In this document: piece by piece, positions 24,665 through 37,900 of the stretch
Layout of the letters: every line of letters starts with the position of its first letter
Numbering within the stretch: the first letter of the stretch is position 1
NCBI RefSeq assembly: GCF_040802235.1
Contig: NC_133161.1
Location: 16,695,001 to 16,759,000, forward strand
Direction: 5' to 3'
Length of the DNA: 64,000 bases
From: Manis javanica
Taxonomy: Eukaryota > Chordata > Mammalia > Pholidota > Manidae
Translations under genes and position numbers: made by a program
Notes under the pieces: model-generated
Seen by the model: the letters and a program-made list of their open reading frames with translations, nothing else
The model's database searches: none
Told to the model about the DNA's origin: nothing

Positions 24665-26100
24665 ATCAATTTAGGTGTGTGACATGAAGAGTGGGAATCT
24701 GGTTATATTATACTGATTATATTACTTGTATGATCAAAACAGTATAGAATCTAAAAAATTGGAATGAGTAAAAGCAGTGGTTGAAAGGGTCTTTTTTGAA
24801 ACTAGATAGAGTAGCAACCCACAGATTACTTATTCATTATAATGGCACAAAGATAACCTTTATACTGGAGATGTGTCAAACACTACCATAATCAAGTGAT
24901 CCAACTTCATATAATGGGACAAACTCTTATGTCCCTCCTAATACATGCTAAGGCATAGTATCCACTGTAGAACTGTAGTGTTCTTGTCAAAAATGTTTAA
25001 TGTCAATCTAATTTTTTAAAACAATTCTGGGACCTTTTTCAAAACAGCTAAAAATGTTATATAAAAGACTCCTCTCCCAAAAAAGAAAAGGGGGCTGTTT
25101 CAGAATAAAGGAGACTAAAGAGACAACTAAATGTAATGTACGATTGATTAAATCCTGAGTAAAACAAAAAGTCCTAGGAGAATATTTTTCGGGCAACTGA
25201 GGAAATCTGAACGTGGACTATTAGAAATTTTATTTTATTTTATTGTCAAATGTCTTTAAGTCTGATAATGGTATTTTGGTCATGAAGGAAATATCCTTGA
25301 TTTTACTTGCTGAAATATTACGGATCAAGTGTCATGATGTCCACAAATTACTTTTAAGTAGTTAAGGAAGAAAACCAGTATATATACACATAAATAGAGC
25401 AAATGCGCAAAATGTTAAGACTTGGTGAAGCTGGTGAAAGGCGTGTGGATTCACTGTACTTTCAACTGTTGCAAAACTTTGAAGATTCAAATTTTTTCAA
25501 AGTAAGTTGGGAAAACAAATACCTTAGAAGAACTTAGATTGTGTATGATCAGCTTTTACATCTCAGATAAAGTTCAGACTTACATATGTATGCATCACCA
25601 TTTTACGAAAACTCTATTACAATGACAATGACTAGGAAAAGGTATCTTTTATTTTCTAATACCACCAAACTTATTTACCCAACAAAAACAAGATATTAAG
25701 ATTCTATGCTTATTTAGTACTGTCGAGGAATAGATGAACCTACCCTTTGGATGCTTAAACTTTTTAAAACAAAACACCTACAATCTGTTTTTCCCGCCTT
25801 TGCCCAGCTAAGAGCACCTGCTCCACCTGATCACCTCTCCAGTCAGGCCCCAGAAAATGTGTCCTCTACTCCCTGAGGATGTTAGCCTTTCAGGGGTGGG
25901 ACTTATTATGCAAACACATTTCTAAGATTTGTCAGCCTTTTAAGAAGCAGGGATCCTTCCTGCCCCTCCCTCTCACACACTTTCCCACTGTCCCAATTTC
26001 TGATTCCAAGGTATGACGGGATAATGGAATTTAATAAACCCAAAATCTTAACTCCAAATTTAGCTAATCTCTCTGTCCTGTGGATTCACACACCAGTGGT
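24665..26100. other. Intergenic DNA
   Basis: 25380-25520 ('aaaatgttaagacttggtga', 'gtactttcaactgttgcaaa') resembles the 3' end of an old interspersed repeat. The rest is unrecognised. Confidence 0.35.
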
Positions 26101-26104
26101 TTAT

Positions 26105-26464
26105 AAAATGCTTTGGTTCTGAAAACAGCATCAGACTCACAAAACTCCAAGAGACCAGTGGTTACCGAAGGGGAGGGGTGGAGGAGGGTGGGTGGGGAGG
26201 GAAGAACGGGATTGTGGCTTATCATGATTGGTGCACATGGTGTGTGTGGGGTCACGGGGAAGACAGTGCAGCTCAGAGAAGACAAATAGGGACTCTGTGG
26301 CATCTTACTTCACTGATGGACAGTGACTGCTATGGGGTATGGGGGGGACTCGATAATATGAGTGAGTGTAGTAGTAACCACATTTTCATGTGAAACCTTT
26401 ATGAGAATGGTTTCAATGAGAAGCTATCAATGATACCTTAATAAAAAAAAATGCTTTGGTTCTG
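26105..26464 (+). mobile_element. Young 5'-truncated L1 3' end with 17-bp target duplication
   Basis: aaaatgctttggttctg occurs at 26105-26121 and again at 26448-26464, flanking 26122-26447. The insert is the L1 3' UTR (G-rich tract, 'gatggacagtgactgctatg', 'tcaatgataccttaataaa') with a short A tail. This is a clean L1 insertion; it ends with a canonical AATAAA. Confidence 0.92.
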
Positions 26465-26469
26465 TGCCC

Positions 26470-27625
26470 CAGGCTCTTTTCTGATTATTTCTGGGTTCAT
26501 GCCTGTGTTCCAGAACATAAAGATTGCCATATACCGGCCCACAACGCAGCAGTCATTACTACATTCTGGACTCACTCGTTTACTCATCCACACCCCTCTG
26601 AGACTTCCATTTATTAACAGGATGCTTTCCAGCTACAGCTGCAGAGTAATGTTTATTAAGTAGTGGGCAGTAAATTAATTTCAGAATATAATGATGACAA
26701 ATGTTTTAAATGATGCTTTTAAAAGCCATGGAAGTTTTATTACATTTTTTAAAAAGCAACACTACAGTATTAAGTTTTAATTTGCGACTGCTGATGCTGC
26801 ATGAGAGTCAAGACGCTGCTCAGTTGATCAGACAGGGAAAAAAGGACTTTCAGATGATGCAACCACTTAAACATAAATGCAGTTGCGGTGATTGTTTAAA
26901 TTCTTTTGCCCTAATTGTAGCCTTTATATTAATTATATGAAAAATATATGCAGATAATTGAGAAATTTCACTATCATTTCTAAGGAATAAATACAAATTA
27001 TTGTATTGCGATTTACATAAAGAAAAAAATTTTAGGGAAGAGATGGCTTGACTTTTTGACATGGTTCTATAATACACTAATACGGAACTGAATTGAGTCT
27101 ACTCTACTGAAAAGGGTGGCTAGAGTTAAGTATCCACTCTACCCCATGGGGTGACCCTGAGTATCACAGACATGTAGTGCATGTACAAAGGGAAAAAAGT
27201 TAAAATTTCCAGACTGCCTTTAATTTAGCATTCAGAATTATATCCCTAGTAGTAGTAACTGTTAGGCAGGAAAATAGATGTGAGTGCAGTGGAGAGAGAA
27301 TTAAGGCCAGTAAAGTCCACTACAAGGACTCAACAAGTTAACCAGTTAAAACTAGAAACCCAGAAAAGATTTAGAGTTAATCAGTTAATCAGTTAAAGCT
27401 CGAAAGGTCAGGAGCAACTTGGCCTGGAATGTTGAAATATTCCCCAGATAAAGAAAAGTATCTCAGCACAGCCCATGTCTTCACTGTGTCAATCAGATCA
27501 TGACACTGTAAGATTTACTTCAGCCTGCTAAAAGGTCCAGTTTATTTTTTTTAATTTTACCTATATGCTGTTTTTCCTCCTCTAATCCCTAATCAAGTAA
27601 TCTGCAACCTGGGCAAAAGATAAGC
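26470..27625. other. Intergenic DNA, no gene seen
   Basis: AT-rich; no supported feature. Confidence 0.4.
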
Positions 27626-27629
27626 ACCA

Positions 27630-28495
27630 TGGTTAATTTAGCAAACAAGCCCAGCCATAAACAGCATAGCAAAAACAGAAAGAATCCACCTTAAAGCTAA
27701 AGATTGCACTTTAAAACCCAGGAAGTTAAAAAGTAAGATTCTTAACATATTCTTCAGCAAACTGACAATAACTCAGCCCACACTGGGGACAAGGGAGGTG
27801 GGCTTGATTGATATGCTCCCAGGCAGAAGATGCTATCCTAAAGGAATCAGAGCAGTAGATTTCTTGTGTTAAGCTGATTTTGCAGAATTACCTAAAGAAC
27901 TGGTAAGAGACTTAATGTCTCATTCAAAGATAAACATCTTGATTAGCACACATAATATGGGGTGGGGAGGCACGGGGAAGGTAGTATAGCACAGAGAAGA
28001 CAAGCAGTGACTCTATAGCATCTTATTATGCTGATGAACAGTGACTGTAACAAGGTATGTGATGGGGACTGGATAAGAGGGGAGAATGCAGTAACCACAA
28101 TGTTGCTCATGTGAAACCTGAGGATAAGATTGTGTATCAATGATACCTTAATAAAAAAAAAAAAAAGATAAACATTTTCAGACCACTTAACAAGTCTATA
28201 CCCCTAGCCTTTAGTCAACATTCCTGAAAAATCCTTAAAAGGGAGAACCCTCAACTTTTCAGGGTGCCCCACTCTCTGAGGTCACCCACACTTTCTAAGA
28301 GCATAACCTTTTTGCCTTAAGACTTTGTCCCAAATTTTCAAGGTGCCTCTCCTCCCTGAGGTCACCTGCACTTCTTCTCTTTAAGAACTTCAAATAAAAC
28401 TTACTCTGCCTCACTGCTGTGTCTCTGTCCTTCAATTCTTTGTTGCGGTGGGGACAAGGACCGAGGAAAATAAACAATGCCCCCCTAACACATTC
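27630..28495 (+). mobile_element. ERV-type LTR (copy B), split by an L1
   Basis: Same family as 6125-6665: shared ordered blocks include 'gtaagattcttaacatattc', 'ttcttgtgttaagctgattt', 'gaattacctaaagaactggt', and a polyA hexamer AATAAA at 28393-28398 followed by 'cttactctgcctcactgctg'. A 'tctctgaggtcacc'-like repeat occurs twice (about 28273 and 28355). Interrupted by the L1 at 27941-28163. The ends (TG.../...CA) are approximate. Confidence 0.65.
27926..28178 (+). mobile_element. Young 5'-truncated L1 3' end nested in the LTR, with target duplication
   Basis: aaagataaacatctt (27926-27940) and aaagataaacatttt (28164-28178) flank 27941-28163 (14 of 15 identical). The insert is the L1 3' UTR with 'tcaatgataccttaataaa' and a polyA tail. 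Confidence 0.9.
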
Positions 28496-28593
28496 ACTGT
28501 GGAAAGTTTATTTGTTGGATTCCTAACAATGTTGACCATCTTCTAGATAAACTGCAAAAGACAAACCATGTTTGTTTGTTTTTTTAAAAAGTA

Positions 28594-28599
28594 TTTATT
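28594..28599 (-). terminator. NUP205: Polyadenylation signal of NUP205 (candidate)
   Basis: AATAAA on the - strand about 170 nt after the stop codon, followed by an A-rich then T/G-containing stretch. It is the first canonical hexamer downstream. Confidence 0.6.
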
Positions 28600-28770
28600 T
28601 TTTACTAATAGGGATAGAATCCAGGCAAAGAAGTTTACAGAAAAGATGTCCATATATAAAGAAAGAAATAGCAAAATATTTTTTGGTCATAATTTAGAAA
28701 CAATTCATCTATAAAAAGAAGACATTTTCCCCAGTTCATCTCTTCCCTGGAAGAATATAAGCATGGGCTT
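28600..28770 (-). other. NUP205: NUP205 3' UTR
   Basis: Short 3' UTR from the TGA to the AATAAA at 28599-28594. Confidence 0.6.
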
Positions 28771-28923
28771 TCAGCTCCGTGATATCCTCATTAGGCCTCG
28801 GATACGTCTGACAAGAGCTTGTATGAAACTGTAGCGAGATCGAACTTTTGAATATAGTCCTTCAATGTCCAGAAGTTTCTTTTGTAGTGATTCTCCAAAA
28901 GTGTTGATGGCATCAGCCTGAAG
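28771..28923 (-). CDS. NUP205: NUP205 last coding exon
   Basis: 51 codons from LQADAINTF through [10 protein letters not shown] and TGA. Acceptor atctag|CTT. The final residue is Ser where I remember Asn in human. Confidence 0.95.
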   Translation of the reverse strand, partial: LQADAINTFGESLQKKLLDIEGLYSKVRSRYSFIQALVRRIRGLMRISRS

Positions 28924-31900
28924 CTAGATGTAACAAAGATAACATTTCATTATTAAAACTGCAGCCTCAAATACTTCTTTTATTCTATGTCCTCCAATTT
29001 TAAATACCTTGGAATTTTTGAAATATAGTCCTTTCTCATATACCAAACTAAACATTCACATTTTCCATCCTAACATTATATTGGTATGATACTGTTTTTC
29101 CCTCTTTCCTTTCTTATATTAATGTGTAAATTTTAAATTTGCTTTAAAAAGCAACAACTATTGATGCTGCTACTGATATATGGATATATGCACAAAAACA
29201 TTTCCTGAAGGGCCACATAAGAAGTTATTAAGAGTGGGTGCCTTTTGGGGAAAAAGCAATTATAGAAAGAACAAGAATATTTATATGCTTTACCTTTTGA
29301 AATACATGAAAGGCGGAGGGGATGTGGCATACCTTTTAGACTTCATATGCATGAGTTAAGATGGCTCTTTAGTATTATACTGAAATGCTAAAATTAAGTA
29401 AAAAACCAGATGAATCTGTCTGCCTGTGGTTTTACATTAAGATCAAAACAAAGAATGAGCTTTTCTTCTATCTTTGTAACAGACCAATCTAATGAAACAG
29501 AAATAGTCATTGATTCAACATATATTAAACATCTGCCATTAATTCTGCACATGGTCTCACTTAGATTAACATTAGCCTCCCTAGACAAGACAAGCCAAAA
29601 AAATGAAGTGTCATAAAGTCACTAGGGGGCAAATGTAGTCAGGGCTTGAAGAAGAGGCTGTTATCATGACATCTGGCTAAGCTGGGTCTGGAGGATGCTG
29701 TACTAGGCCTCTCTTTCTGGGGTAAGGCTCAACCTTCAGCTTTAGGAAAGGCAGCAACCAAGAGGGATGAGGGAAGAGTAGAGGCTTTATCAAATCACGG
29801 CTAAAGATATTCAGATGCTGAGCAGCAGATCTAGCTGTAATTCATTTTCCCTAACATCATGCACTTGATAACTGCTTTGTTCCTAAGACCTTCCCATTAG
29901 TTTCATATGAGATTTTCATTTTAACTGGTTTTGGAATGCCCTTCATTCATTCTGATACTACTGATCAAGAAGTTACTAAATATATAATACTGTAAAATAT
30001 AGTCTATCACAGTGGAATTTTTAGTGGCTACTCATAATCTCTCCATTAAATTATCTGAAAAATTAAATGTTGAGTAACACTTTGTGCCTCAAAAGCGTAC
30101 AAAGTTGAATCAAAATAAATTAGGAGTTTCCAGATCATAATGCCTATCAATTAATGCCTATCAATTACTTCCTATGTTCTGGGCATGACCCCAGGAACCT
30201 CACATACAAAACTTCATTTCATTTTGAGAAAACTCCTTAAGGTTGAACTATCATTCCCATTTCTTCAAGGAGGAAATGGCAGCTCCAAAGTTAAGTAAGT
30301 TGTTCAAAGTCACACAGCTGTTAGGTGGCCAGGCCATAATTCAAATCAGGTCTTTGTAACAACTCTGAAAATTATCATCTTACTAACACTCGAGGCTTTT
30401 CCTTTTTCCTTTCAAAACGAGAGAGAGTCTGAGCCTAGGCCTCACCTGGTCTAGGTCATGCTGGCTCACTACAGTCAGGCCACTTCTAAAATCCGGGTTG
30501 GTTTCTGAAGCAAAGGAATATAGAGATAAAAGACACAGTCAAACCAGCTTAGTGAGTATATACCTACTACACAGTGGAAATCCTGAAGACAGTGAACAAC
30601 AGTGCCATGAAAAACGGGTCAAGAATGAGAACTCTACTTCAACTTCCAGGAAATGGGAGTCCCAGGAAGCACCTCACTGGTCCAGGCCAGAGTTCTCAAG
30701 CTTTTTCTTGTTTCTTCCCATTAACAGTCCAATCAATATATGATCATTACTCACAGGGTCCCAATCTAGCAATAAGAACCATGGCCTGGGCTGACCCACT
30801 TCCATTCTTCTGGAAAAAAAAAATTGTGACCACAGGGCTCAAGAGCTGGGCCAGCCCTAACTGCAAGAAGCTGAGGAGCAGCCTCTAAGGTGCTCTTATG
30901 CTATGTACAATTTCCCATGGACAGAAGTATAACTAAAAAATAGCTATGTCTACAAACAAAACAGCTCTTGACCCAATCCACTCACAGTAATCAGGAAACA
31001 CAAAAAATAAATAAAAACTGCAACTAGTTTTTCAAGGCACTAAAATTTATAGGCACTTATCGTTCACAAACTTTCAGAACAGTTACCCTGTAGTCTTCTG
31101 CTTTTAAATAAGGTCCTGGAGGCAAACAAGGAATCTTGAGAATCTGTGGGCGTGCAATGTAACAGGTAGTACTCCAGATGGCGCCAAAGAATAAACAGGC
31201 AGGTCTCTATGATAACTATGCCGAAGAGCTCACATTAAAGGAAAATAATCTCTGCACGTGTTTTTACAAACCAGTTTCCAAGGAGGAAATAAAAGGCGGA
31301 GACTGCACCCACTAGCTCAGTCTAAAGACAGAGGGAGGGCTCCACTGAAGATATCTCCCCAGAAAGCAGCAAGGTAAGTTGACAGGGAGGTGGAACACTG
31401 TGTCCTTATCTCCTGTCCAGACAGAAAGTGTCTGTATGTATGATCAAGATTATCAGCTACTCTAAAAGGTTAAGAAAAAAAACTTTCAATTGGAATATAT
31501 CAGGCACTTACTGGAAAAAAAAATCGACAGTGATTATGTCCCTTTCTGCATGGTTTTGATGCCCAATCATGTGAGAATAAGCAAACTGTTCCTACACTGG
31601 AAAATACTCTTAAAGGTCATCATTGAAAGCCCACTATGATTTTATTAAGGATACAAGAACAAAGGGAAAGAAGTTTTGCTCTATTATTGATCAACTTCAC
31701 CAAACGCCGTCTTGCTAGAATGTATTTCTGTGCAGTGGAGATCTTATCAACACCAGCAGGCATCACAGACTGACACAACTAAAAAACAAAACAAACACAG
31801 TATTAAGAACTACCTAAACTAAATCAAAAATTTAATGAAAATCTACTCTAAGAGGGTGGCTTGTAAATACTAAGAAAAATATTCATGTAACTTGAAACAT

Positions 31901-34900
31901 CCTTGAAGAAATAAACATCCTTTATTATCTAGTTAGGAAGCCAGTAACCTAAAAAAATGAAGTTGAAGAAGTAGTTGAATTCCACATGAATATTCATCTG
32001 CCACTTTTGAAAAAGTCTTGTCCCTGAATCAGACATGTCCAATCTGCTGATGGGCCAACCAACCCTGAATTTCCTGTCAAATTTACAACAAAACAAAACA
32101 GGTTTTTCAACCAGTAGGTGTTAACAATGCCCTGGAGAATTTCTTTAACATCTGTCATGTATCTTCTGAAGAAAATGTAAACTTCTAGAGCACAGGCAAA
32201 AATACAGTCATCAATCAGAACGTCCCCTCATCACTCCCCTAGATGGCATACCTATAAGCACCATGGACTGACTTCAAATTCAGACTCCCAGTTTGGCAGA
32301 AGGCAGACTGAACACTCCACTGAGATGCTGTGGTTATTAGCAGCACCTTTAAGTAACATGGGTGGGGGAATGCTGCCAAGTGTAAACCACACAATTTCAG
32401 GGACTGCCTGAACCTAGTCAATAAACTCCTGCCTCAACTTTCCTTGCTAGCTGGATGGCTTTGGGTTAAGTTACTCAAACTTCCAGTGCCTCGGTTTCCT
32501 CATTTAAGAAATGGGAGTAGCAACAATATCCACCTCATGTATTCAGGTAGAACTTGTAGCTCAGGGCCTGGCACATCGCAAACACTCGATAAATTAAATG
32601 CTTCCTCTGATTATCAGAAGAGGGGCAAGGAGTAGGCTTTGACCACTCTTAAGAATGACAAGGAGTCTTCCAGGAAAGCTGGTGCAAACCAGGAATGCAA
32701 AATGGTTCAACATCCAGGTTGCCACAGGATACCAAGAGATGCCTTACAGTTCAGCTGTGCCAAATGGGAAAGAAGGCAGGCTTCTTAGGGAGCAAGCATA
32801 GCCACTGAGCTATATAAATGCCAAGAGGTGATTCTAGGTCACTGAGAGCAGGCAGTCAAGTCTGATATGCTATCCCATTTGTCTGAAAAATTCACTCAAC
32901 AGATACTGAATATGCTGAAGGTACAGGGGCATCTTATTCAAGGAACTGCCTCTACTGAATAAGCGTCAGCAACAGAAACCTAAGTTTCTCAGCACAGGTT
33001 TGAGGGTAGAAATTACCAAAACTTTACTCAGAGGCCAGTCACCATTCTACTGAATAATGGTGGTTTTCTTGAACAGGTACAACTTTACTGTCTTTCATCA
33101 AGAGTTTCTATGCTTAAACAGAGTGGGCTAAGGTGAGGGACTCTTCTTCAAGTCACACAGAGGAATCATTTTACTTCCTTTCGTCTCATTGCATCCATCA
33201 TCTTTACTCAAAAGTTTGACACCAGTACCTTCTCCTTTGTTAGTAAAAGCAATGGCTTCTCAAAAGTTTCCACAGCTCATTATTAAAAGTCATACCTCTT
33301 TTATCTCATCCGGTGGAAGCTGCTCTACATTCTGTAGCTTGTTGACACTCTGTCGATGACTGTCATAATAGCTGAAGAAATCATTAGCACTCTGTTTCAG
33401 CAGGTAAACAATAATGCCCAAACCAGGCAGGCGCCAATATGGAACAACTGGAGCTTGGGTATCTAACAGAGATAACAATAAAAAAACAATGTTCCACCTA
33501 CAAGCATTTTATATGAATTTCAAATGACCTGTTTTAAAACAAGGGATGTCCAGAAATTTAATGGCATGTAAACTAATATTAAAACCAACCCAAGACTACT
33601 TTTAAATACCACTGTCACTTCAGAGGAGTGGTGAGGAGCTGCTGTCATCAGGTATGTACAGAAGGTTGGAGATCTTGAAAGAATAAGGAAACATGGCTGA
33701 TGGACACAGATAGACCTTCCCTTTTCCAGGTGAAGATCTCTGAGAACTCTGTGTTATGAACCTTTACCCCCATCTCCCCACCCCACCCCAGGCACACCCA
33801 TACACAAGCCACACACACAAGTCTGGAGCTTCTGGACTGCAGTGAATAAATCCTGCTTCACCCTCTGGCTCTAGTTACATGAATTCACTGCCAATCTGCA
33901 TCTTTCTGGTTGCTATATTCCCAGCTCAAAGTCATTCTTCCAAATAGATGAAATACTCAAAAAATGTAATTACACTTAAGCTTTAATCTTTTACCACAGT
34001 AATGCTACTTGGATAGCAAAACAGAATGATCTGCCTTTTACTTGATTACCTTCTGATGAGGGTACAAAGGACAAGTGGGATGTCAGAAGTTTGCAGAGGG
34101 AAGATCTAGAGAGCAGTAAAACTACTATTCTATAGGCAGTCTGTATGGTGCAAAAAGAACAATTTCCTCTTAGGACTAAAGGATTTCTAAAGAAATACCT
34201 TAGTAATTTCAACTTCAACTAGCAGGAATTCCTGACTGGCAGGAATACTGAAGGAGAGAGCTGTATTTGCCTCCTTCACTACCATCTGAACTTTGCTCTT
34301 GAGTCAGATCTTAGATTTCCAGGCAGAGGCGAAGAGGGAACAGTCCCCTTCCAGTGGATGTTGCCACCAACCCAAGACAGACCAAGGACATCCTAAGCTC
34401 ACTGGACTTGCCAGGTTTCCCTTTCCAATCAATCAATGCCTTTCTGATACAGAGCTTTCTCCTAGTGAAATCAGATTCCCCGGCCCCAGGTAACATCTGT
34501 GGGATATCTACCATGGTAGGAAAATATCCACAAAGAGGAGGATCTAATGCTGAGAGTATTCCAAAGCATTTCAGGAGGTCTCACACACTAACTTGCTCAA
34601 CCCTAGAAAATATTAGAGCATTCAGAGGTGGTATTTCTTAGATATCAGATGATCATGGCTCATGAGAAATTTGGCTACAGAAACAGATTTCACAGGAAAG
34701 ATCACAAGATCTAGACAACAGAAGTACTATAGGAAAGGGCCCTGGGATCACAGGTAATAATAAATATACTAAATGATAAGAATGGTGAAAATAGCAATAG
34801 CTAACATTTAGGTAGTGTTAAGTGCCAGGCACTATTTATATATATTCACGTATTTAATCCTAACAATAATTCACTAGGTTGTTTTTACTGTCAGATTAAA

Positions 34901-37900
34901 AAACTGATGCACAAAGAGACTAACTTTTCTTAAGTCATCCCAGTGACTACTGGGATTCAAATCTAGGCAGTTCATCAGCAGTCTGCATTTCTGCATTTTC
35001 AACCACTAGGTTAAACTGGCTCTTTACAGCTAAGTATCCTGGAACCTATCACATACCTACCCACTCTCTTTCTAGAATTGGCAGAGGAAAATATTTTCAT
35101 TAACTCTTTAAGAAGCCTGAGGAAAAACAAAGATCAATTTATAAGGCTTTATAAAACTTTACCTTTGAGTATTAAACATCAAAGAATGATATGATATGCA
35201 AAAAATTGGCTCAAAATGAGAAGAAACTGAACGAAATTTTAATAAACTAGTGATACACAATTAGCATTATGATCAATGTTTCTGAAGAGTAAATGACAAA
35301 ATTATAATTTTGTGTGAAAATCTTATGTTCAGGTTAAATTTATCTTAACAAGTTAGATTCCAGAGGGAAGAGTTAAAGGTCTGTCAAGGTATATAGGCCT
35401 ATAGGGATTATAAACAGATCAAATTTATCTGCAAACTGCCAGGTAGAAAAGGGACAGATTAGGTTAAATGTCACTGCTGGGTGATAGGAAAACCACTGTT
35501 CTAAATGAAAATGGGTGTTTGGGTAGGATTCTGCTGCACAGAAGAGAGGCATTTTAAATGAAGATATGGATAGGATGAATATAAAATGGATGGAAAAAAT
35601 TTAAACCACAGAAACCATAAGCAGAAGGCATTCTGACAAGGAAGAAACAGGATTTACACTGCCTGATTTCAAGACTTAGTCAGTGTAATGCTATGTAAGA
35701 CATTGTATAAAGACAATGTCAGTAAGAATAGACATACAGATCAACAGAACAGAATCAAGAGTCCAAAAGTAAACCCAAATTTATGCAGTCAATTGATTTT
35801 TAACAAAAGTTAACAAGGTAATCCAAACAGAATCTTTTCAATAAACTGGATACAGGCTCACCAGTAGTAATCAAGGAAATGTAAATTAAAACCACAATGG
35901 GATATCACACACACACACTAGAATGGTTAAAGTTTAAAAAGACTGGCATACCAGCACTGGCAAGAATGTGTAACAGCTAGAACTCTCATACCTTGCTGGT
36001 GGAGACAAAAAATGACTGTCATTTTGTAAAACAGAATGGCATCATCTTATAAAGTTAAACATACCATAAACGTAGCAATTCCATTCCTAGGTATCTACTC
36101 AGATATGAAAATATATGTCCACACAAATTTCTATATGCAAATGTTCACAGCAGCATTATTCATAAAAGCCAAAGAAATGGAAATAAGCCAAATGACTATA
36201 AATTAGTGAATAAACAAACTGTGGTATATTTTTACTATGGAATATTGCCCAGCAATAAAAAGGAACAAAATGGTAATACACACAACATGGATGAACTTTA
36301 AAGCACTGAACTAAGTGAAAAATGTCAAAAAAATCACACAAAGAACTACATACTGTATGATTCTGTTTATAAGAAATTCTGGAAAAGACAAAACTATTGT
36401 GACAGAAAGCAGATCCTGGGTCAGGGGTCAAAGATAAGTCAAATGCAAATGGGCAAGAAGAAACTTTTTTTTTTGAGAGGGCATCTCTCATATTTATTGA
36501 TCAAATGGTTGTTAACAATAATAAAATTCTGTATAGGGGACTCAATGCACAGTCATTAATCAACCCCAAGCCTATTTCTCAACAGTCTCCAATCTTCTGA
36601 AGCATAACGAACAAATTCTTACATGGTGAACAAGTTCTTACATAGTGAATAAGTTCTTACATGGTGAACAGTGCAAGGGCAGTCATATCACAGAAACTTT
36701 CGGTTTTGATCACGCATCATGAACTATAAACAATCAAATCATGTGATTATTCGTTTAATTTTTATACTTGATTTATATGTGAATCCCACATTTCTCCCTT
36801 ATTATTATTATTACTATTATTATTATTATTATTATTATTTTAATAAAATGCTGAAGTGGTGGATGCAAGATAAAGGTAGAAAACATAATTTAGTGCTGTA
36901 AGAGGGCAAATGTAGATGATCAGGTCTGTGCCTATAGACTAAGTATTAATCCAAGCTAGACAAGGGCAATAAAACATCCACAGATGCAGAAGATTTCTCA
37001 AGAAGAAACTTTTTTAAGGAGAAGAGATGTATTCTACATTTTGATCATGGTAATACTCACTATACATTAATTACCAAAATAATTCACACTGTATTACTAA
37101 GATGGGAGAATTTTACTGTATGTAAATAATACTGCAGTTAAGATCTTTAATCCTACTAGCTAGGACATTTTGTAACACACAAATAGAGCTCTTAGCACAA
37201 TTTACATAAAATAGAGATTATATGTTGTTGCACTAATGTATTTTTCAGAATCTCATTCAACTGAATATGTATTTTATGTGAGTAAGCAATTTTCAGGGAA
37301 AATAAAATCTTGAAGAGGATGAAAATGTGACAAAATGCCAGACATCCCAAAATAAAAGGCTTTTTGAAATCACCAGCAGTCCACCATTACCACCACCAAG
37401 CCCAAGATGGGCTTGTCTTTTGAGTGTCCCATGGGGTAATTTAATCAATCCATAATCCTGCCTCATATCCCAAATCTTCCCTAATGTGTCATAAGCAAAT
37501 CATAGGCTAAGTTGGCTTAACTTAGTATCTAAATTTTACTTTGCTATGTTAACAGAAATTCAGAGCTATAATACAAAACTCAATTTAGACACGGTGTTCA
37601 GCATAACATGCACAAACCTGCCTGTTACAGTTTCATATTTTTCACCCAGCTAGCTTACTTTCTATTCCTAGGTAGGTCCTTTCTTTTGGGTTTCAAGTCC
37701 AACTCTCCCCACAAGGCTCTTCTAGATTTATCCTAAGAAAATCTTAACTGTCTCTATTCTCTCAAGCTTTCCAGCCATCCACAGGTCTGACAATAGTACC
37801 TCCTCACCACTCCTTACAATCATTTAAAAGTTTTCCCATTAACTACTTGTAAAGAAAAAACTGCCTCTTACTGGGGCCAACTCCAGCTTGTCATTGTCTA

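Larger units (their letters stand above)
35640..37150 (+). mobile_element. Old L1 3' part, split by a later insertion
   Basis: L1 ORF2/3' UTR pattern ('gatttacactgcctgatttc', 'gatcaacagaacagaatcaa', 'gcctaggtatctactcag'-like, 'gtggtatatttttactatgg') runs to about 36470 and resumes at 37016 ('agagatgtattctacatttt', 'ttactaagatgggagaattt'). The middle is the element at 36471-36998. Confidence 0.75.
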
